Source: CAZVLE01 sp964627855
GTDB taxonomy: Bacteria; Bacillota; Dethiobacteria; DTU022
DNA length: 44,834 nt
Reading direction: 5' to 3'
Assembly (NCBI GenBank): GCA_964627855.1
Contig: CAZVLE010000080.1
Location: forward strand, 1 to 44,834
Below, piece after piece: positions 24,211-32,357 of this stretch. The notes under the pieces are model-generated. The model was not told the origin of the DNA and made no database searches. It was given only the letters and a program-made list of their open reading frames with translations. Each line of letters starts with the position of its first letter. Within the stretch, counting starts at the first letter, position 1. A program made the translations under genes and the position numbers.

Positions 24211-25752
24211 TTGAGTAAAAGAGGAATAGTGATCGACAAACCTTATGAACGGCTTAGTAAAGAACAGGTTCAGTTAATCGATGAGACATCAATAGCTATT
24301 CTGGAAAAGCCGGGAATCTTATGTTACCACGAAGAAAGTGTGTCCTTATTGGAAAAAGCCGGAGCAAAGGTTGAAGCTACCCGGGAGGGAGAGCACGAAG
24401 CCTGGTGGGTCAGCATTCCCGAAAAAACAGTGCGGGAAGCCCTTGATACAGTTCCCTCCAGAATAGTGCTGGGGGCTCGCAATCCGGAGCACGCCGTAAT
24501 TCTTGATGTAGACGAACGCAGGGTTCATTTTGGCAGTGGTTCGGAAACTAATTACTGGCTGGAAGTTAAGCCGGAAAAATTTACTGCAGAATCAGACGGC
24601 CGGGAAAAGATTTTTCCCGTGATGGAAAGGAAACGCGGCAGTCTGGATTATCTGTGTCGATCGGCACACCTGTCTGAAAACCTCGAAAACCTGGATTTCT
24701 TCATTCGCAATGTAAACGTGCAGGATGAAGACATTACAACCGGCAACAAGGATGTTAATGTTTTTTTTGCTGCCCTGAATAATATAACCAAGCCCGTGGT
24801 CAGTGGCGTCGCTGATTTTGAACAGCTCGAAAACGTGGTAAAAATGGCTGAAATAATTGCCGGCGGCCGCGAAGAACTGGTTAAGAATCCGATTGTATCT
24901 TTTATTACCAGCGTTATTAAAAGCCCTCTGCAAATTGTGGCAGAGACTGCCGAAAAGCTAGTTTCCATAGCCAGGCTTGGGTTGCCCGTCGTGATCTCCA
25001 CTTCACCACAGGGTGGGTCGACGGCGCCAATTGATGAAATGGGCATGGTGGCCCAGGTTAATGCAGAAGCTCTGGCTGGAATTACCATAAATCAGCTTGC
25101 CAGTCCCGGCGCGCCGGTAATTTACGGAGCCGTGCCGGTAAGAGCCCGCATGGATGATTTGCACGACATGTATGGTGTCCCTGAGTTTTGTCATTACACC
25201 ATGGCCTGCGCCCAAATGGCCAGGTATTACCGGGTGCCCTGTTACTCGACTGCCGGTGTGGGTGATGCAGGTATACCGGGTATTCAGGCCTCCATTGAAA
25301 AAACTTTTACTCATACGATCGTACCATCTGCTGCCCCCGGTCTTGTCCATTATGCTTTTGGGTTGCTTGATAAAACTCAGACTTTCTGTCCGGAACAGGC
25401 CCTGCTTGATAATCAGCAGATTGGCATGGCTAAGCTTCTCTACCGTGCGAGCAATATAACACCAGAAAATGCCGGGCGAACCAGGGAAATGATTGACGAG
25501 GTCATGCACAGCCCTTACCGGATGTATGCCCGCTATGCCCGGGGTATGCTGCGCCGGGGAGAAATATATTCCGGCTTTCCCTTTGAGGGGGAAAGTGAAG
25601 ATCAAGATCAGAGCCTGCTCAATGCACATGAAAAACGCAAAGCGCTGGAAGCGGAGCAGCCGCAATACCTTTCGGAAGAAATTTGCAAAAAAATATTTAA
25701 CGAGATACCGGGATTACTGCCACGCCTGGATCCCTATGGGGAGGTTAAGTGA
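24211..25752 (+). CDS. MttB-family methyltransferase (non-pyrrolysine), copy 1
   Basis: 513 residues from a TTG; a GTG at 24229 is a less likely alternative. Trimethylamine methyltransferase family (PF06253): N-terminal helical part (LSKEQVQLIDETSIAILEKPGI), then a TIM-barrel with VHFGSGSE, TKPVVSGVAD, ISTSPQGGSTAPIDEMG, NQLASPGAPVIYGAVP and ACAQMARYYRVPCYST. The frame is uninterrupted, so the pyrrolysine of true MttB is missing, as in MtgB and relatives that demethylate glycine betaine, carnitine or proline betaine. It would transfer a methyl group from a quaternary amine to the corrinoid protein encoded just downstream (1-bp overlap, TGATG). Translation start and transcription both seem specially controlled. 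The substrate is not determined. Confidence 0.93.
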   Translation: MSKRGIVIDKPYERLSKEQVQLIDETSIAILEKPGILCYHEESVSLLEKAGAKVEATREGEHEAWWVSIPEKTVREALDTVPSRIVLGARNPEHAVILDVDERRVHFGSGSETNYWLEVKPEKFTAESDGREKIFPVMERKRGSLDYLCRSAHLSENLENLDFFIRNVNVQDEDITTGNKDVNVFFAALNNITKPVVSGVADFEQLENVVKMAEIIAGGREELVKNPIVSFITSVIKSPLQIVAETAEKLVSIARLGLPVVISTSPQGGSTAPIDEMGMVAQVNAEALAGITINQLASPGAPVIYGAVPVRARMDDLHDMYGVPEFCHYTMACAQMARYYRVPCYSTAGVGDAGIPGIQASIEKTFTHTIVPSAAPGLVHYAFGLLDKTQTFCPEQALLDNQQIGMAKLLYRASNITPENAGRTREMIDEVMHSPYRMYARYARGMLRRGEIYSGFPFEGESEDQDQSLLNAHEKRKALEAEQPQYLSEEICKKIFNEIPGLLPRLDPYGEVK

Positions 25753-26462
25753 TGAGTGAAGAGATTATCAATAAAATAGTTGACAATGTATTGCAAGGAC
25801 GGAGAGATAAAAACGACGAAGGTATTGAAGATGGTGCAGTCGGAAAGGCCGGAGTCAGCGAGCTGGTTAAAGAGGCTCTTGAAAGCGGTATAGATGCCAA
25901 CAAAATTCTCCTCAAAGGTCTGAGCAAAGGCATGGAGATGGTTGGCAAAAAGTACGAAAGCGGAGAATATTTTATACCCGACATGCTTACGGCTGCAGAA
26001 GCTGTCGAAGCGGGAATGACCGTAATGGAGCCATACCTGCTTAAAGATGGTGAAAATGGGGCCAAGGGTAAAATTGTTATGGCTACGGTTGAAAAAGATC
26101 TGCATGATATCGGGAAAAACCTGGTTTGCATCATGCTAAGGGGTGCCGGCTTTACAGTGGTGGATCTCGGTATCGATGTGCCGGCGGCAAGAATCGCGGA
26201 AGTGGCCGAAGAGGAAGGAGCCGGCCTGGTCGGTCTTTCTGCTTTACTCAATACTACCATGGTTAACATGGAAAAAGTCGTCGAAGAACTTAAAAACAGG
26301 GGAATTCGTGATCGAGTAAAAGTGCTTATTGGTGGGGCCCCTACATCAGAGGATTTTGCCCGTGATATTGGCGCTGATAGCTACGGAAAGGATGCCTTTG
26401 CTGCTATTCGTGAAGCGGAAAATTTACTACATCAAGGAGGTGAAAAAGCAAATGGAAGCTGA
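25752..26462 (+). CDS. Corrinoid (methyltransferase partner) protein, MttC-like
   Basis: 236 residues. An N-terminal helical cap (residues 1-95, GKKYESGEYFIPDMLTAAEA) is followed by a B12-binding Rossmann domain with the cobalt-ligand motif D116-L-H118-D-I-G121, then VVDLGIDVPA, VGLSALLNTTM and KVLIGGAPTSEDFARDIGAD. The protein accepts a methyl group on Co(I) from the MttB-type enzyme and passes it to a second methyltransferase that makes methyl-THF or another product. The ATG overlaps the stop of mttB1 by one base, with GGGAGG upstream, so the two are coupled. The likely RamA-type reductive activator and the methyl-THF-forming MtgA/MtvA-type enzyme are not in this window. Confidence 0.95.
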   Translation: MSEEIINKIVDNVLQGRRDKNDEGIEDGAVGKAGVSELVKEALESGIDANKILLKGLSKGMEMVGKKYESGEYFIPDMLTAAEAVEAGMTVMEPYLLKDGENGAKGKIVMATVEKDLHDIGKNLVCIMLRGAGFTVVDLGIDVPAARIAEVAEEEGAGLVGLSALLNTTMVNMEKVVEELKNRGIRDRVKVLIGGAPTSEDFARDIGADSYGKDAFAAIREAENLLHQGGEKANGS

Positions 26463-27699
26463 TAAAGCCTACCTGGAAGCAATCCAGCATGGTCGCTACA
26501 GCGAACAGGTCAAGGGCCTGCGCTGTAAATATGATCATGTCCGTATACAGTTTGAAGATTTCATTACCGCATACTATCTCAGGCCGCACCTGGAAGAGAT
26601 TCTGGAAACTAAAGTTAATGATCATCAAGAGGGCTTGCGCTTTTATGATTTAGGCTGTGGTACAGGGGACGGTTATGACCTTCTAAGTAAAATGACCGGG
26701 GAAACAAGGCTTTCAGAGTTTGACACCCGCTTGATTCATGACGACATGGTCGATCACTACAAGGGCATTGATCTAAATGTTGCCCTGCTTAAAGAAGCCC
26801 GCAACCTTTTTGGTCACTACGATCATGTCGATTTTTGTAAGGGTAATTTTTCCAACGGCTTACCCCTCGAAGAAGGTGAGGAAGCTTATGATCTTTATTT
26901 CACATCGTATGGAACACTTTCTCACTGTACTGATGAAGAACTGGAAAGGCTTTTCGTCGATATCGGCAAGCACGCACAGCATGGAAGCTTGATTCTGGCT
27001 GATTTCATAGGCCGCTATTCCTATGAATGGCAAAATCTCTGGACGCATGATTTAGAAGAGAAGAAGTTCATTGATTACAAGATTAATTATCTCTACGCAG
27101 AAGAAGACCGGAATAATGTAGAGGTTTCCTCATTTCCCCTGCGCCTTATGTCGCCAGGTGAAGTAAATAAAGTGCTGGATAATGCCGCCCGAAAAGCAGG
27201 AGTTAAATTTGAGGTGATTCGCTATTTTGACCGCTCTCTTTTTGTCGGGAGACATATTGAAACCGGCACCTATAATGATAATCCGCAGAGCCTTCGCCTT
27301 ATGGTTTCTTCGCTGTTCGAGCGGGGTCTGCGCACTTACTTCCCCGACCTTAAGGTCAGCTATAAACCTCGCCCCGGGTTTGACAGGCAAAACGAGATCC
27401 TGCAGACACTGGCCGAATCATGGAACAACCTGGTTGACTATACCATGGAGCTGATGAAACATCATGACGGGTCCGAAGAATTACTCCCCTATCCACCGCA
27501 GACAAAGGTCAAGCCCCTTGAAAAGGCCTACCGGGTGATGAGGCAGACCCTGGAAGGAAGTAAAGGGCTTTACGGAGATGTCAGGGCCGATCTGATCGAG
27601 GCTCAGCTTGGATACGCCCTGCGCAGCCTCGAAATGAATTTACAGCATGGAGAGGGTATGGCCCACGGTCTGGTTGCCGTAATCAAAGTAGGGAAATAA
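26452..27699 (+). CDS. SAM-dependent methyltransferase of unknown substrate
   Basis: 415 residues from the ATG at 26452 (AAGGAGGTG at 26435-26443), overlapping the corrinoid gene by 11 bp. Class I SAM-binding fold: motif I FYDLGCGTGDGYDLL (Asp66 to Gly72), an acidic motif II region HYKGIDLNVALLKEARN, and motif IV YDLYFTSYGTLSHCTDEEL. About 170 residues after the catalytic domain (from about 250) have no family I recognise and end in MAHGLVAVIKVGK. The close coupling to mttB1 and the corrinoid protein means its role is tied to the same substrate or product. It might be an N-methyltransferase acting on a betaine precursor or product, or a modifier of a partner protein. Neither is shown. Confidence 0.8.
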   Translation: MEADKAYLEAIQHGRYSEQVKGLRCKYDHVRIQFEDFITAYYLRPHLEEILETKVNDHQEGLRFYDLGCGTGDGYDLLSKMTGETRLSEFDTRLIHDDMVDHYKGIDLNVALLKEARNLFGHYDHVDFCKGNFSNGLPLEEGEEAYDLYFTSYGTLSHCTDEELERLFVDIGKHAQHGSLILADFIGRYSYEWQNLWTHDLEEKKFIDYKINYLYAEEDRNNVEVSSFPLRLMSPGEVNKVLDNAARKAGVKFEVIRYFDRSLFVGRHIETGTYNDNPQSLRLMVSSLFERGLRTYFPDLKVSYKPRPGFDRQNEILQTLAESWNNLVDYTMELMKHHDGSEELLPYPPQTKVKPLEKAYRVMRQTLEGSKGLYGDVRADLIEAQLGYALRSLEMNLQHGEGMAHGLVAVIKVGK

Positions 27700-28053
27700 T
27701 GAATGGATTTCAAGCCTATTCTAAAGTGAGTGTCAGGCTCATAGGGGAAATGAGCGGTTTATAAAGATGATTATTAGTTCTCAGCAGCCATATGCTCACG
27801 AATCAGCAGAAATATGCCTTTTTGCTGCAATAATTAATATTTGTAACTTAATTCTGTATATGCAATAATTATAATATAACTTTTATAGTATAAGTCATGC
27901 AGTTGAAATCCAGTATATTTTCAATTAACTCCGCGACACAGTATTATTTCTTATTTCCTGAGTTGGTTTGTCATAATAGACTAAAGATAATCATATTCTA
28001 GGTTTTCGAACGTGCTTTTTAAATATCAAACAGGAGAGGGTGATGGATATTTT
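27700..28053. other. AT-rich intergenic region before the opuC operon
   Basis: 354 bp with no gene. It holds a perfect 6-bp hairpin GCTCAT/ATGAGC (27737-27755, no T run) and a CAGCA/TGCTG stem further on. A possible promoter is TTGTAA (27841-27846) with AATAAT (27864-27869), 17 bp apart. No riboswitch core was recognised. Confidence 0.4.
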
Positions 28054-28746
28054 ATGGTCCTAACTAACGCTTTAATGCTGGAAGCTCCTTCAGTATTTTC
28101 CAGAACGATAACTTATCTGGGCCGGCGGGGAGATATGGTTTGGGAACTGCTTCTCGAGCATTTGTGGCTGGTCATTGTATCTGTTGGCATCGCAGTTATT
28201 CTATCAATAATCATTGGTGTAGCCATCAGTTATAAAACCGGGCCGGCAATTGTGGTCTTAACGATCTGCCAGATCCTGATGACTGTACCCAGTATGGCTA
28301 TGCTCGGGTTTCTGGTTCCCCTTTTCGGTATTGGTTTTACAACGGGGGTGATAGCCCTTATTCTTTACAGTTTACTGCCTATAGTTCGCAATACTTATAC
28401 TGGCATCAAGGAAATCAATCCCGCTATAGTAGAATCGGCCACTGCCATGGGTATGACGGAATGGAGAGTTCTGACCCGCATAAAAATTCCTCTGGCCAGG
28501 CCTGTTATCATGGCCGGTATCCGTACTGCCACGGTCATGATAGTCGGCATTGCAGCTATTGCGGCCTATGTTGGAGCCGGGGGCCTTGGGGAGTTGATCT
28601 TTCAGGGCATTTCGCGTTCAAGTGAACCGATGATCATTGTTGGCGCTTTAGGAGTATCGATAATTGCCCTTGCTTTTGATTTTATCCTGTCTTGGGGTGA
28701 ACGGCGACTTGCTGCAGTGGGCAAAGCCGAGGAGGTAAGAGAATGA
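28054..28746 (+). CDS. opuCB: OpuC-type quaternary amine ABC transporter permease 1
   Basis: 230 residues from the ATG at 28054; GGAGAGGG lies 13 bases before it, so a GTG at 28012 cannot be excluded. It has five or six membrane segments and the ABC permease (BPD_transp_1) signature ESATAMGMTEWRVLTRIKIPLARPVIMAGIRTA with its EAA loop. The sequence is of the glycine betaine/carnitine/choline type. It forms the membrane channel with the second permease at 29859. The stop overlaps the ATPase start (ATGA), a coupled operon. Confidence 0.9.
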   Translation: MVLTNALMLEAPSVFSRTITYLGRRGDMVWELLLEHLWLVIVSVGIAVILSIIIGVAISYKTGPAIVVLTICQILMTVPSMAMLGFLVPLFGIGFTTGVIALILYSLLPIVRNTYTGIKEINPAIVESATAMGMTEWRVLTRIKIPLARPVIMAGIRTATVMIVGIAAIAAYVGAGGLGELIFQGISRSSEPMIIVGALGVSIIALAFDFILSWGERRLAAVGKAEEVRE

Positions 28747-29855
28747 TAAAACTGGAAAATTTAACAAAAAAGTTTCCGGGGATGGAGATCCCCGCGGTCA
28801 ATAACTTAAACATGGAAATCAAGCAAGGGGATATTTGTGTTCTGGTGGGCCCTTCGGGGTGCGGTAAAACAACTACCATGAAGATGATTAACCGTATTCA
28901 TGAGCCGACCAGTGGTTCGATTTACATTGATGGTCAGGATGCCATTAAAATGAATCCGATTAAACTTCGCCTTGGAATTGGTTATGTCATCCAAGAGATT
29001 GGCCTGTTTCCGCATCAAACCATCGAAGAAAATGTTGCCACAGTTCCACATGAGCTTAAATGGCCAAAGGATAAAACCCAAAAGCGGGTTAAGGAGATGC
29101 TTACTTTGGTCGGCCTTGATCCCGAAATATATGGCAACCGTTTTCCTTCAGCTTTGAGCGGCGGGCAGAGGCAGCGTGTCGGGGTGGCGAGGGCCATGGC
29201 TTCAGATCCGCCGATCATGTTAATGGATGAACCCTTTGGTGCTGTTGACCCGATTACGAGAGCCCGCTTGCAAAACGAATTTTTACGCATTCAGGAAAGA
29301 ATCGGCAAAACAATTGTTTTTGTTACCCATGATATTGATGAAGCGATAAAAATGGGTGATACCATTGCTGTTATGAGAGAGGGCCTGCTAGTTCAGCATG
29401 CCACTCCGGACGAGCTGCTAAGTTCACCGGCGGATGAATTCGTTGCCAACCTGGTTGGCCGTAACCGCTCTATCAAACGCCTCCACCTGATTCGTATTCA
29501 TGAAATTCTTTCTGATGTTGATCGGGTTAAACCGGTTGTCGAGGATATGCCCGTTTCCGATATTGAAAAAAGACTCGAAGAAAGTGATATTCGCTCGGTT
29601 ATGATTGTAGACAAGAATAACAAGTTGAAAGGGATAATCGGCGTTAATGATTTAAAGAAAAAAGCCGGCGAAATTGCTGCCGATTATATGCAGGAGATTG
29701 ATCAGTCTATCACCAGCGATGCAACTTTAAATGATGCTCTGTCAGTAATGCTGGAGTGCGGCGAAGGTTATGTTGCCGTTGTTAACGAGGATGACCAGTA
29801 CCAGGGAACCATTACCTTAGGTGATCTGCTGAACGTGGTAAAGGAGGATGGCTAA
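28743..29855 (+). CDS. opuCA: OpuC-type ABC transporter ATPase with CBS pair
   Basis: 370 residues. Walker A GPSGCGKTTTMKMINR, Q-loop VIQEIGLFPHQT, ABC signature ALSGGQRQRVGVARA, Walker B PIMLMDEPFGAVDP and the switch histidine in VTHDID. The C-terminal 110 residues form two CBS domains (from about residue 260, IRSVMIVDKNNKLKGIIGV and EGYVAVVNEDDQYQGTITLGDL), which in OpuA-type ATPases sense ionic strength or nucleotides. ATP hydrolysis here drives betaine-type uptake. Next to demethylation genes, the transporter may serve catabolism as well as osmotic protection. Confidence 0.93.
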   Translation: MIKLENLTKKFPGMEIPAVNNLNMEIKQGDICVLVGPSGCGKTTTMKMINRIHEPTSGSIYIDGQDAIKMNPIKLRLGIGYVIQEIGLFPHQTIEENVATVPHELKWPKDKTQKRVKEMLTLVGLDPEIYGNRFPSALSGGQRQRVGVARAMASDPPIMLMDEPFGAVDPITRARLQNEFLRIQERIGKTIVFVTHDIDEAIKMGDTIAVMREGLLVQHATPDELLSSPADEFVANLVGRNRSIKRLHLIRIHEILSDVDRVKPVVEDMPVSDIEKRLEESDIRSVMIVDKNNKLKGIIGVNDLKKKAGEIAADYMQEIDQSITSDATLNDALSVMLECGEGYVAVVNEDDQYQGTITLGDLLNVVKEDG

Positions 29856-29858
29856 GCA

Positions 29859-30581
29859 ATGCTGAAAAAGCTCTGGAAGTGGCTATTCATACCGTTACTG
29901 CTGGTTGGAGTAGGTACAGTTATTGTCATTTACACGGTAAACAATCCCACTGACGGGCTGGTCGCCCGTATGCTTACCTATGATAATGTGATCAAAGCCT
30001 TGCGGGAGCACCTGATGCTTATGCTTGTTTCAATGATCGGTGCGATTATTGTAGGAGTATTGGTCGGGATCATGCTTTCCAGGCCGAAGCTCTACTATAT
30101 CGGCCGGGGTGTTGAAAACGTAGTTAACGTTGGTCAGACTATTCCCAGCCTTGCTATCCTGGCTTTATTTTTTACCATTCTGGGCCTTGGTTTTAGGGTT
30201 GCAGTATTTGCTCTCTTTCTCTATTCCATTCTGCCTATCCTACGGAATACTTTTGCCGGTATTACCAATGTTCAATCAAGTGTTATAGAGTCGGCTAAGG
30301 GTATGGGTATGAATCCATTACGTATTTTAACCCGCATCGAATTGCCCCTCGCGTTTCCGATCATCATCGCCGGTATTCGCACGGCTATAGTGATCAACGT
30401 CGGGGCAGCCACTCTGGCAACTTTTATCGGTGGTGGTGGATTTGGAGATCTGATCGTAACAGGGCTTTCTGTTCGTCGGGATATGGTTATTTTTGCCGGT
30501 GCCGGTCTGGCGGCCTTGACGGCAATTATCCTCGACTACATCATTGGCCAGATTGAGACAAGTATTGTTCGCTGGACATGA
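29859..30581 (+). CDS. opuCD: OpuC-type ABC transporter permease 2
   Basis: 240 residues. An N-terminal segment (FIPLLLVGVGTVIVIYTV) followed by a five-segment BPD permease core with the EAA loop ESAKGMGMNPLRILTRIELPLAFPIIIAGIRTA, paralogous to the first permease. It starts 3 bp after the ATPase stop with AAGGAGG upstream, and is the second half of the channel. A GSKEFTEQ-type binding protein follows. Confidence 0.9.
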   Translation: MLKKLWKWLFIPLLLVGVGTVIVIYTVNNPTDGLVARMLTYDNVIKALREHLMLMLVSMIGAIIVGVLVGIMLSRPKLYYIGRGVENVVNVGQTIPSLAILALFFTILGLGFRVAVFALFLYSILPILRNTFAGITNVQSSVIESAKGMGMNPLRILTRIELPLAFPIIIAGIRTAIVINVGAATLATFIGGGGFGDLIVTGLSVRRDMVIFAGAGLAALTAIILDYIIGQIETSIVRWT

Positions 30582-30645
30582 TTATAATTATAAGTTATGG
30601 CTGTTTTTCCTGAAGCTTAACCATAAAAGGGGGTAGATTTACTTA

Positions 30646-31647
30646 ATGCTTATGAAACGTATGTTGGTGTTGTTTGTGATCTTGATGATGGTGGCCGGAT
30701 CTATATTTGTAATCGGTTGCCAACCTGATGATGTCGTCGATGAACCGGTCGATGACCCGGTAGATGACCCGGTTGAAGATCCTGTAGATGAGCCGCCGGT
30801 AATCGATCAAGAGGTTGTTGTCGGTTCAAAGGAGTTTACCGAGCAGCTGATTCTCGGTCAGATAGCTATTCTGGCTCTCGAGTATCACGGTATACCAACG
30901 GTTGATGAGACCGGACTGGGAGGCACAGTTGTCGTCCGTGAAGCCCAGGAACGTGGAGATGTTGACTTGTTCTGGGAATACACTGGTACCGCCCTCATTA
31001 CCCACCTGGGATTTGATGAAGCGATTACCGATCCCGAGGAATGTTATGCCGTGGTCAAGGAAACAGACCTCGAGCGCCATGGTTTGGTCTGGCTCGATTA
31101 TACACCGTTTAACAACACTTACACTGTTATGATGCGTCAGTCCGATGCCAATGAGCTCGGTATTGCATCGCTTAGCGATCTCGCTGCTGCCATCAATGAA
31201 GGAGTTGAAGCACCCGCTCCGGGCACCTGGAACTTTGCCACCGACCACGAGTATACAATCCGTGATGATGGTTATCCCGGTTTGCAGGAACTGTACCAGT
31301 TTGAATTCGAAGAAGTTATAACCATGGACCTGGGCATTACCTATGGCGCGCTAAGGGATGGCGATGTTGCCACAGCGATGGGATTTGCAACCGACGGGCG
31401 TATTGCTGCCTTTGAACTGGTAAACCTGGTTGATGACCTGAACTTCCATCCTGTCTACAACTGTTCTCCTGTTGTGCGCCAGGAAACTCTGGAAGCATTG
31501 CCGCAGATTGCTGACATCCTTAACCCGATAGCCAGGGCTCTGGATGCAGAGACAATGTCGTCCCTGAATATGCAAGTTGATATCGATGAGTACCTACCTG
31601 TTGAAGTTGCCGAGGAATGGCTTTTAGCGGAAGGTTTCATTGAGTAA
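30646..31647 (+). CDS. opuCC: OpuC-type substrate-binding lipoprotein
   Basis: 333 residues. The signal peptide ends in lipobox VIGC (Cys25), a substrate for Lgt, so the protein sits on the outer face of the membrane. An acidic linker follows (residues about 28-55, repeats of D-P-V-D/E). The binding domain is ProX/OpuCC-like: VVVGSKEFTEQLILGQIAILALE, GTVVVREAQERGDVDLFWEYTGTAL and GDVATAMGFATDGRIAAFEL. It delivers quaternary amines such as glycine betaine, carnitine or choline to the permeases. Aromatic residues (Trp and Tyr in FWEYTG and WLDYTPF) could form the cation cage. The ligand is not determined. A strong terminator follows at 31705. Confidence 0.93.
   Translation: MLMKRMLVLFVILMMVAGSIFVIGCQPDDVVDEPVDDPVDDPVEDPVDEPPVIDQEVVVGSKEFTEQLILGQIAILALEYHGIPTVDETGLGGTVVVREAQERGDVDLFWEYTGTALITHLGFDEAITDPEECYAVVKETDLERHGLVWLDYTPFNNTYTVMMRQSDANELGIASLSDLAAAINEGVEAPAPGTWNFATDHEYTIRDDGYPGLQELYQFEFEEVITMDLGITYGALRDGDVATAMGFATDGRIAAFELVNLVDDLNFHPVYNCSPVVRQETLEALPQIADILNPIARALDAETMSSLNMQVDIDEYLPVEVAEEWLLAEGFIE
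30739..30798 (+). repeat. Imperfect 12-bp tandem repeat in opuCC linker
   Basis: Five consecutive 12-base units of the form GATGACCCGGTA, encoding (D-D/E-P-V)-type tetrads in the linker between the lipid anchor and the binding domain. Such a tract may vary in copy number by replication slippage without breaking the frame. Confidence 0.7.
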
Positions 31648-31704
31648 GGTATGCTTTAGAAAAAGAATGATGAAAATGATCTAAAGGAAGAGCAGCCATT
31701 AACT

Positions 31705-31740
31705 AAAGGGCAAGCAGGATTTGGTTCTTGCTTGCCCTTT
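31705..31740 (+). terminator. Intrinsic terminator of the opuC operon
   Basis: 12-bp stem AAAGGGCAAGCA (31705-31716) with TGCTTGCCCTTT (31729-31740), 12-base loop, ending in a short T run. It separates opuCC from the CBS protein gene. Confidence 0.85.
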
Positions 31741-31817
31741 ATATTTAAAACAAAAGCAACAAGTTGAGAGGGAAAAACAGATAACTCTTATTGACAACTA
31801 ACTTAGGAGGGATTAGT

Positions 31818-32315
31818 ATGGCCATATTAGCTAAAGAAATAATGACAGAGCCGGTCATCAGTATCAGGGCCGATACACCGTTGAAGAAGGCGGCTGAAAT
31901 CTTGGATGAGAACTCCTTTAGCGGTGTGCCGGTCGTCGATGATGATGAAATTTTAATCGGAATATTGTCTGAGACTGATATTCTGCGTTACACTCAGCAA
32001 ATCATCGGGCAACCCCTGCGTGATCCGCATCGTGTTTTTACTAAGAGCCAGGAAGTTTTGCACGTTGACATAACCCATAGGGGAGTTGAAGTCATTGAAC
32101 TGGTGGCATCAACCTCGATCGAAACGTTGATGACACTTGATGTCATCTCCGCCACGGAGGATACCCCGATTTTTGAAATTGTCAGGCTCATGAAAGAGAA
32201 CAATATCAATCGCATCCCCATTGTTAATGAAAGAAAGCAGCTTAAAGGGATTATAACCAGGGCTGATATCATCAGAGCGCTCGTCCTGAGATGGGATTCA
32301 ATAAACCAGAGTTAA
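31818..32315 (+). CDS. CBS-pair domain protein
   Basis: 165 residues from the ATG at 31818 (AGGAGG at 31805-31810). It consists almost only of two CBS motifs: AKEIMTEPVISIRADTPLKKAAEILDENSFSGVPVVDDDEILIGILSETDIL and, after a linker, LMTLDVISATEDTPIFEIVRLMKENNINRIPIVNERKQLKGIITRADIIRAL is the second; each half is quoted here only as a pattern of repeated MT-x-x-V-x-S/A and IPIV/VPVV elements. CBS pairs bind adenine nucleotides or SAM and control partner proteins. Its place between the transporter and mttB2 suggests energy or SAM sensing for this locus. The partner is unknown. Confidence 0.88.
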   Translation: MAILAKEIMTEPVISIRADTPLKKAAEILDENSFSGVPVVDDDEILIGILSETDILRYTQQIIGQPLRDPHRVFTKSQEVLHVDITHRGVEVIELVASTSIETLMTLDVISATEDTPIFEIVRLMKENNINRIPIVNERKQLKGIITRADIIRALVLRWDSINQS

Positions 32316-32340
32316 CGGTTATCTTAAAACCACCGTTTTT
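32314..32340 (+). terminator. Weak intrinsic terminator before mttB2
   Basis: Stem AACGGT (32314-32319) with ACCGTT (32332-32337), 12-base loop and a T run continuing past 32340. It is short, so read-through from the CBS gene into mttB2, 42 bp later, is plausible. Confidence 0.5.
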
Positions 32341-32357
32341 ATTAGGGGGTACTGTTT

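Noticed and set aside
25003..25665. 220-codon minus-strand open frame within mttB1
   Set aside because: Antisense to conserved MttB coding sequence; no ribosome site.
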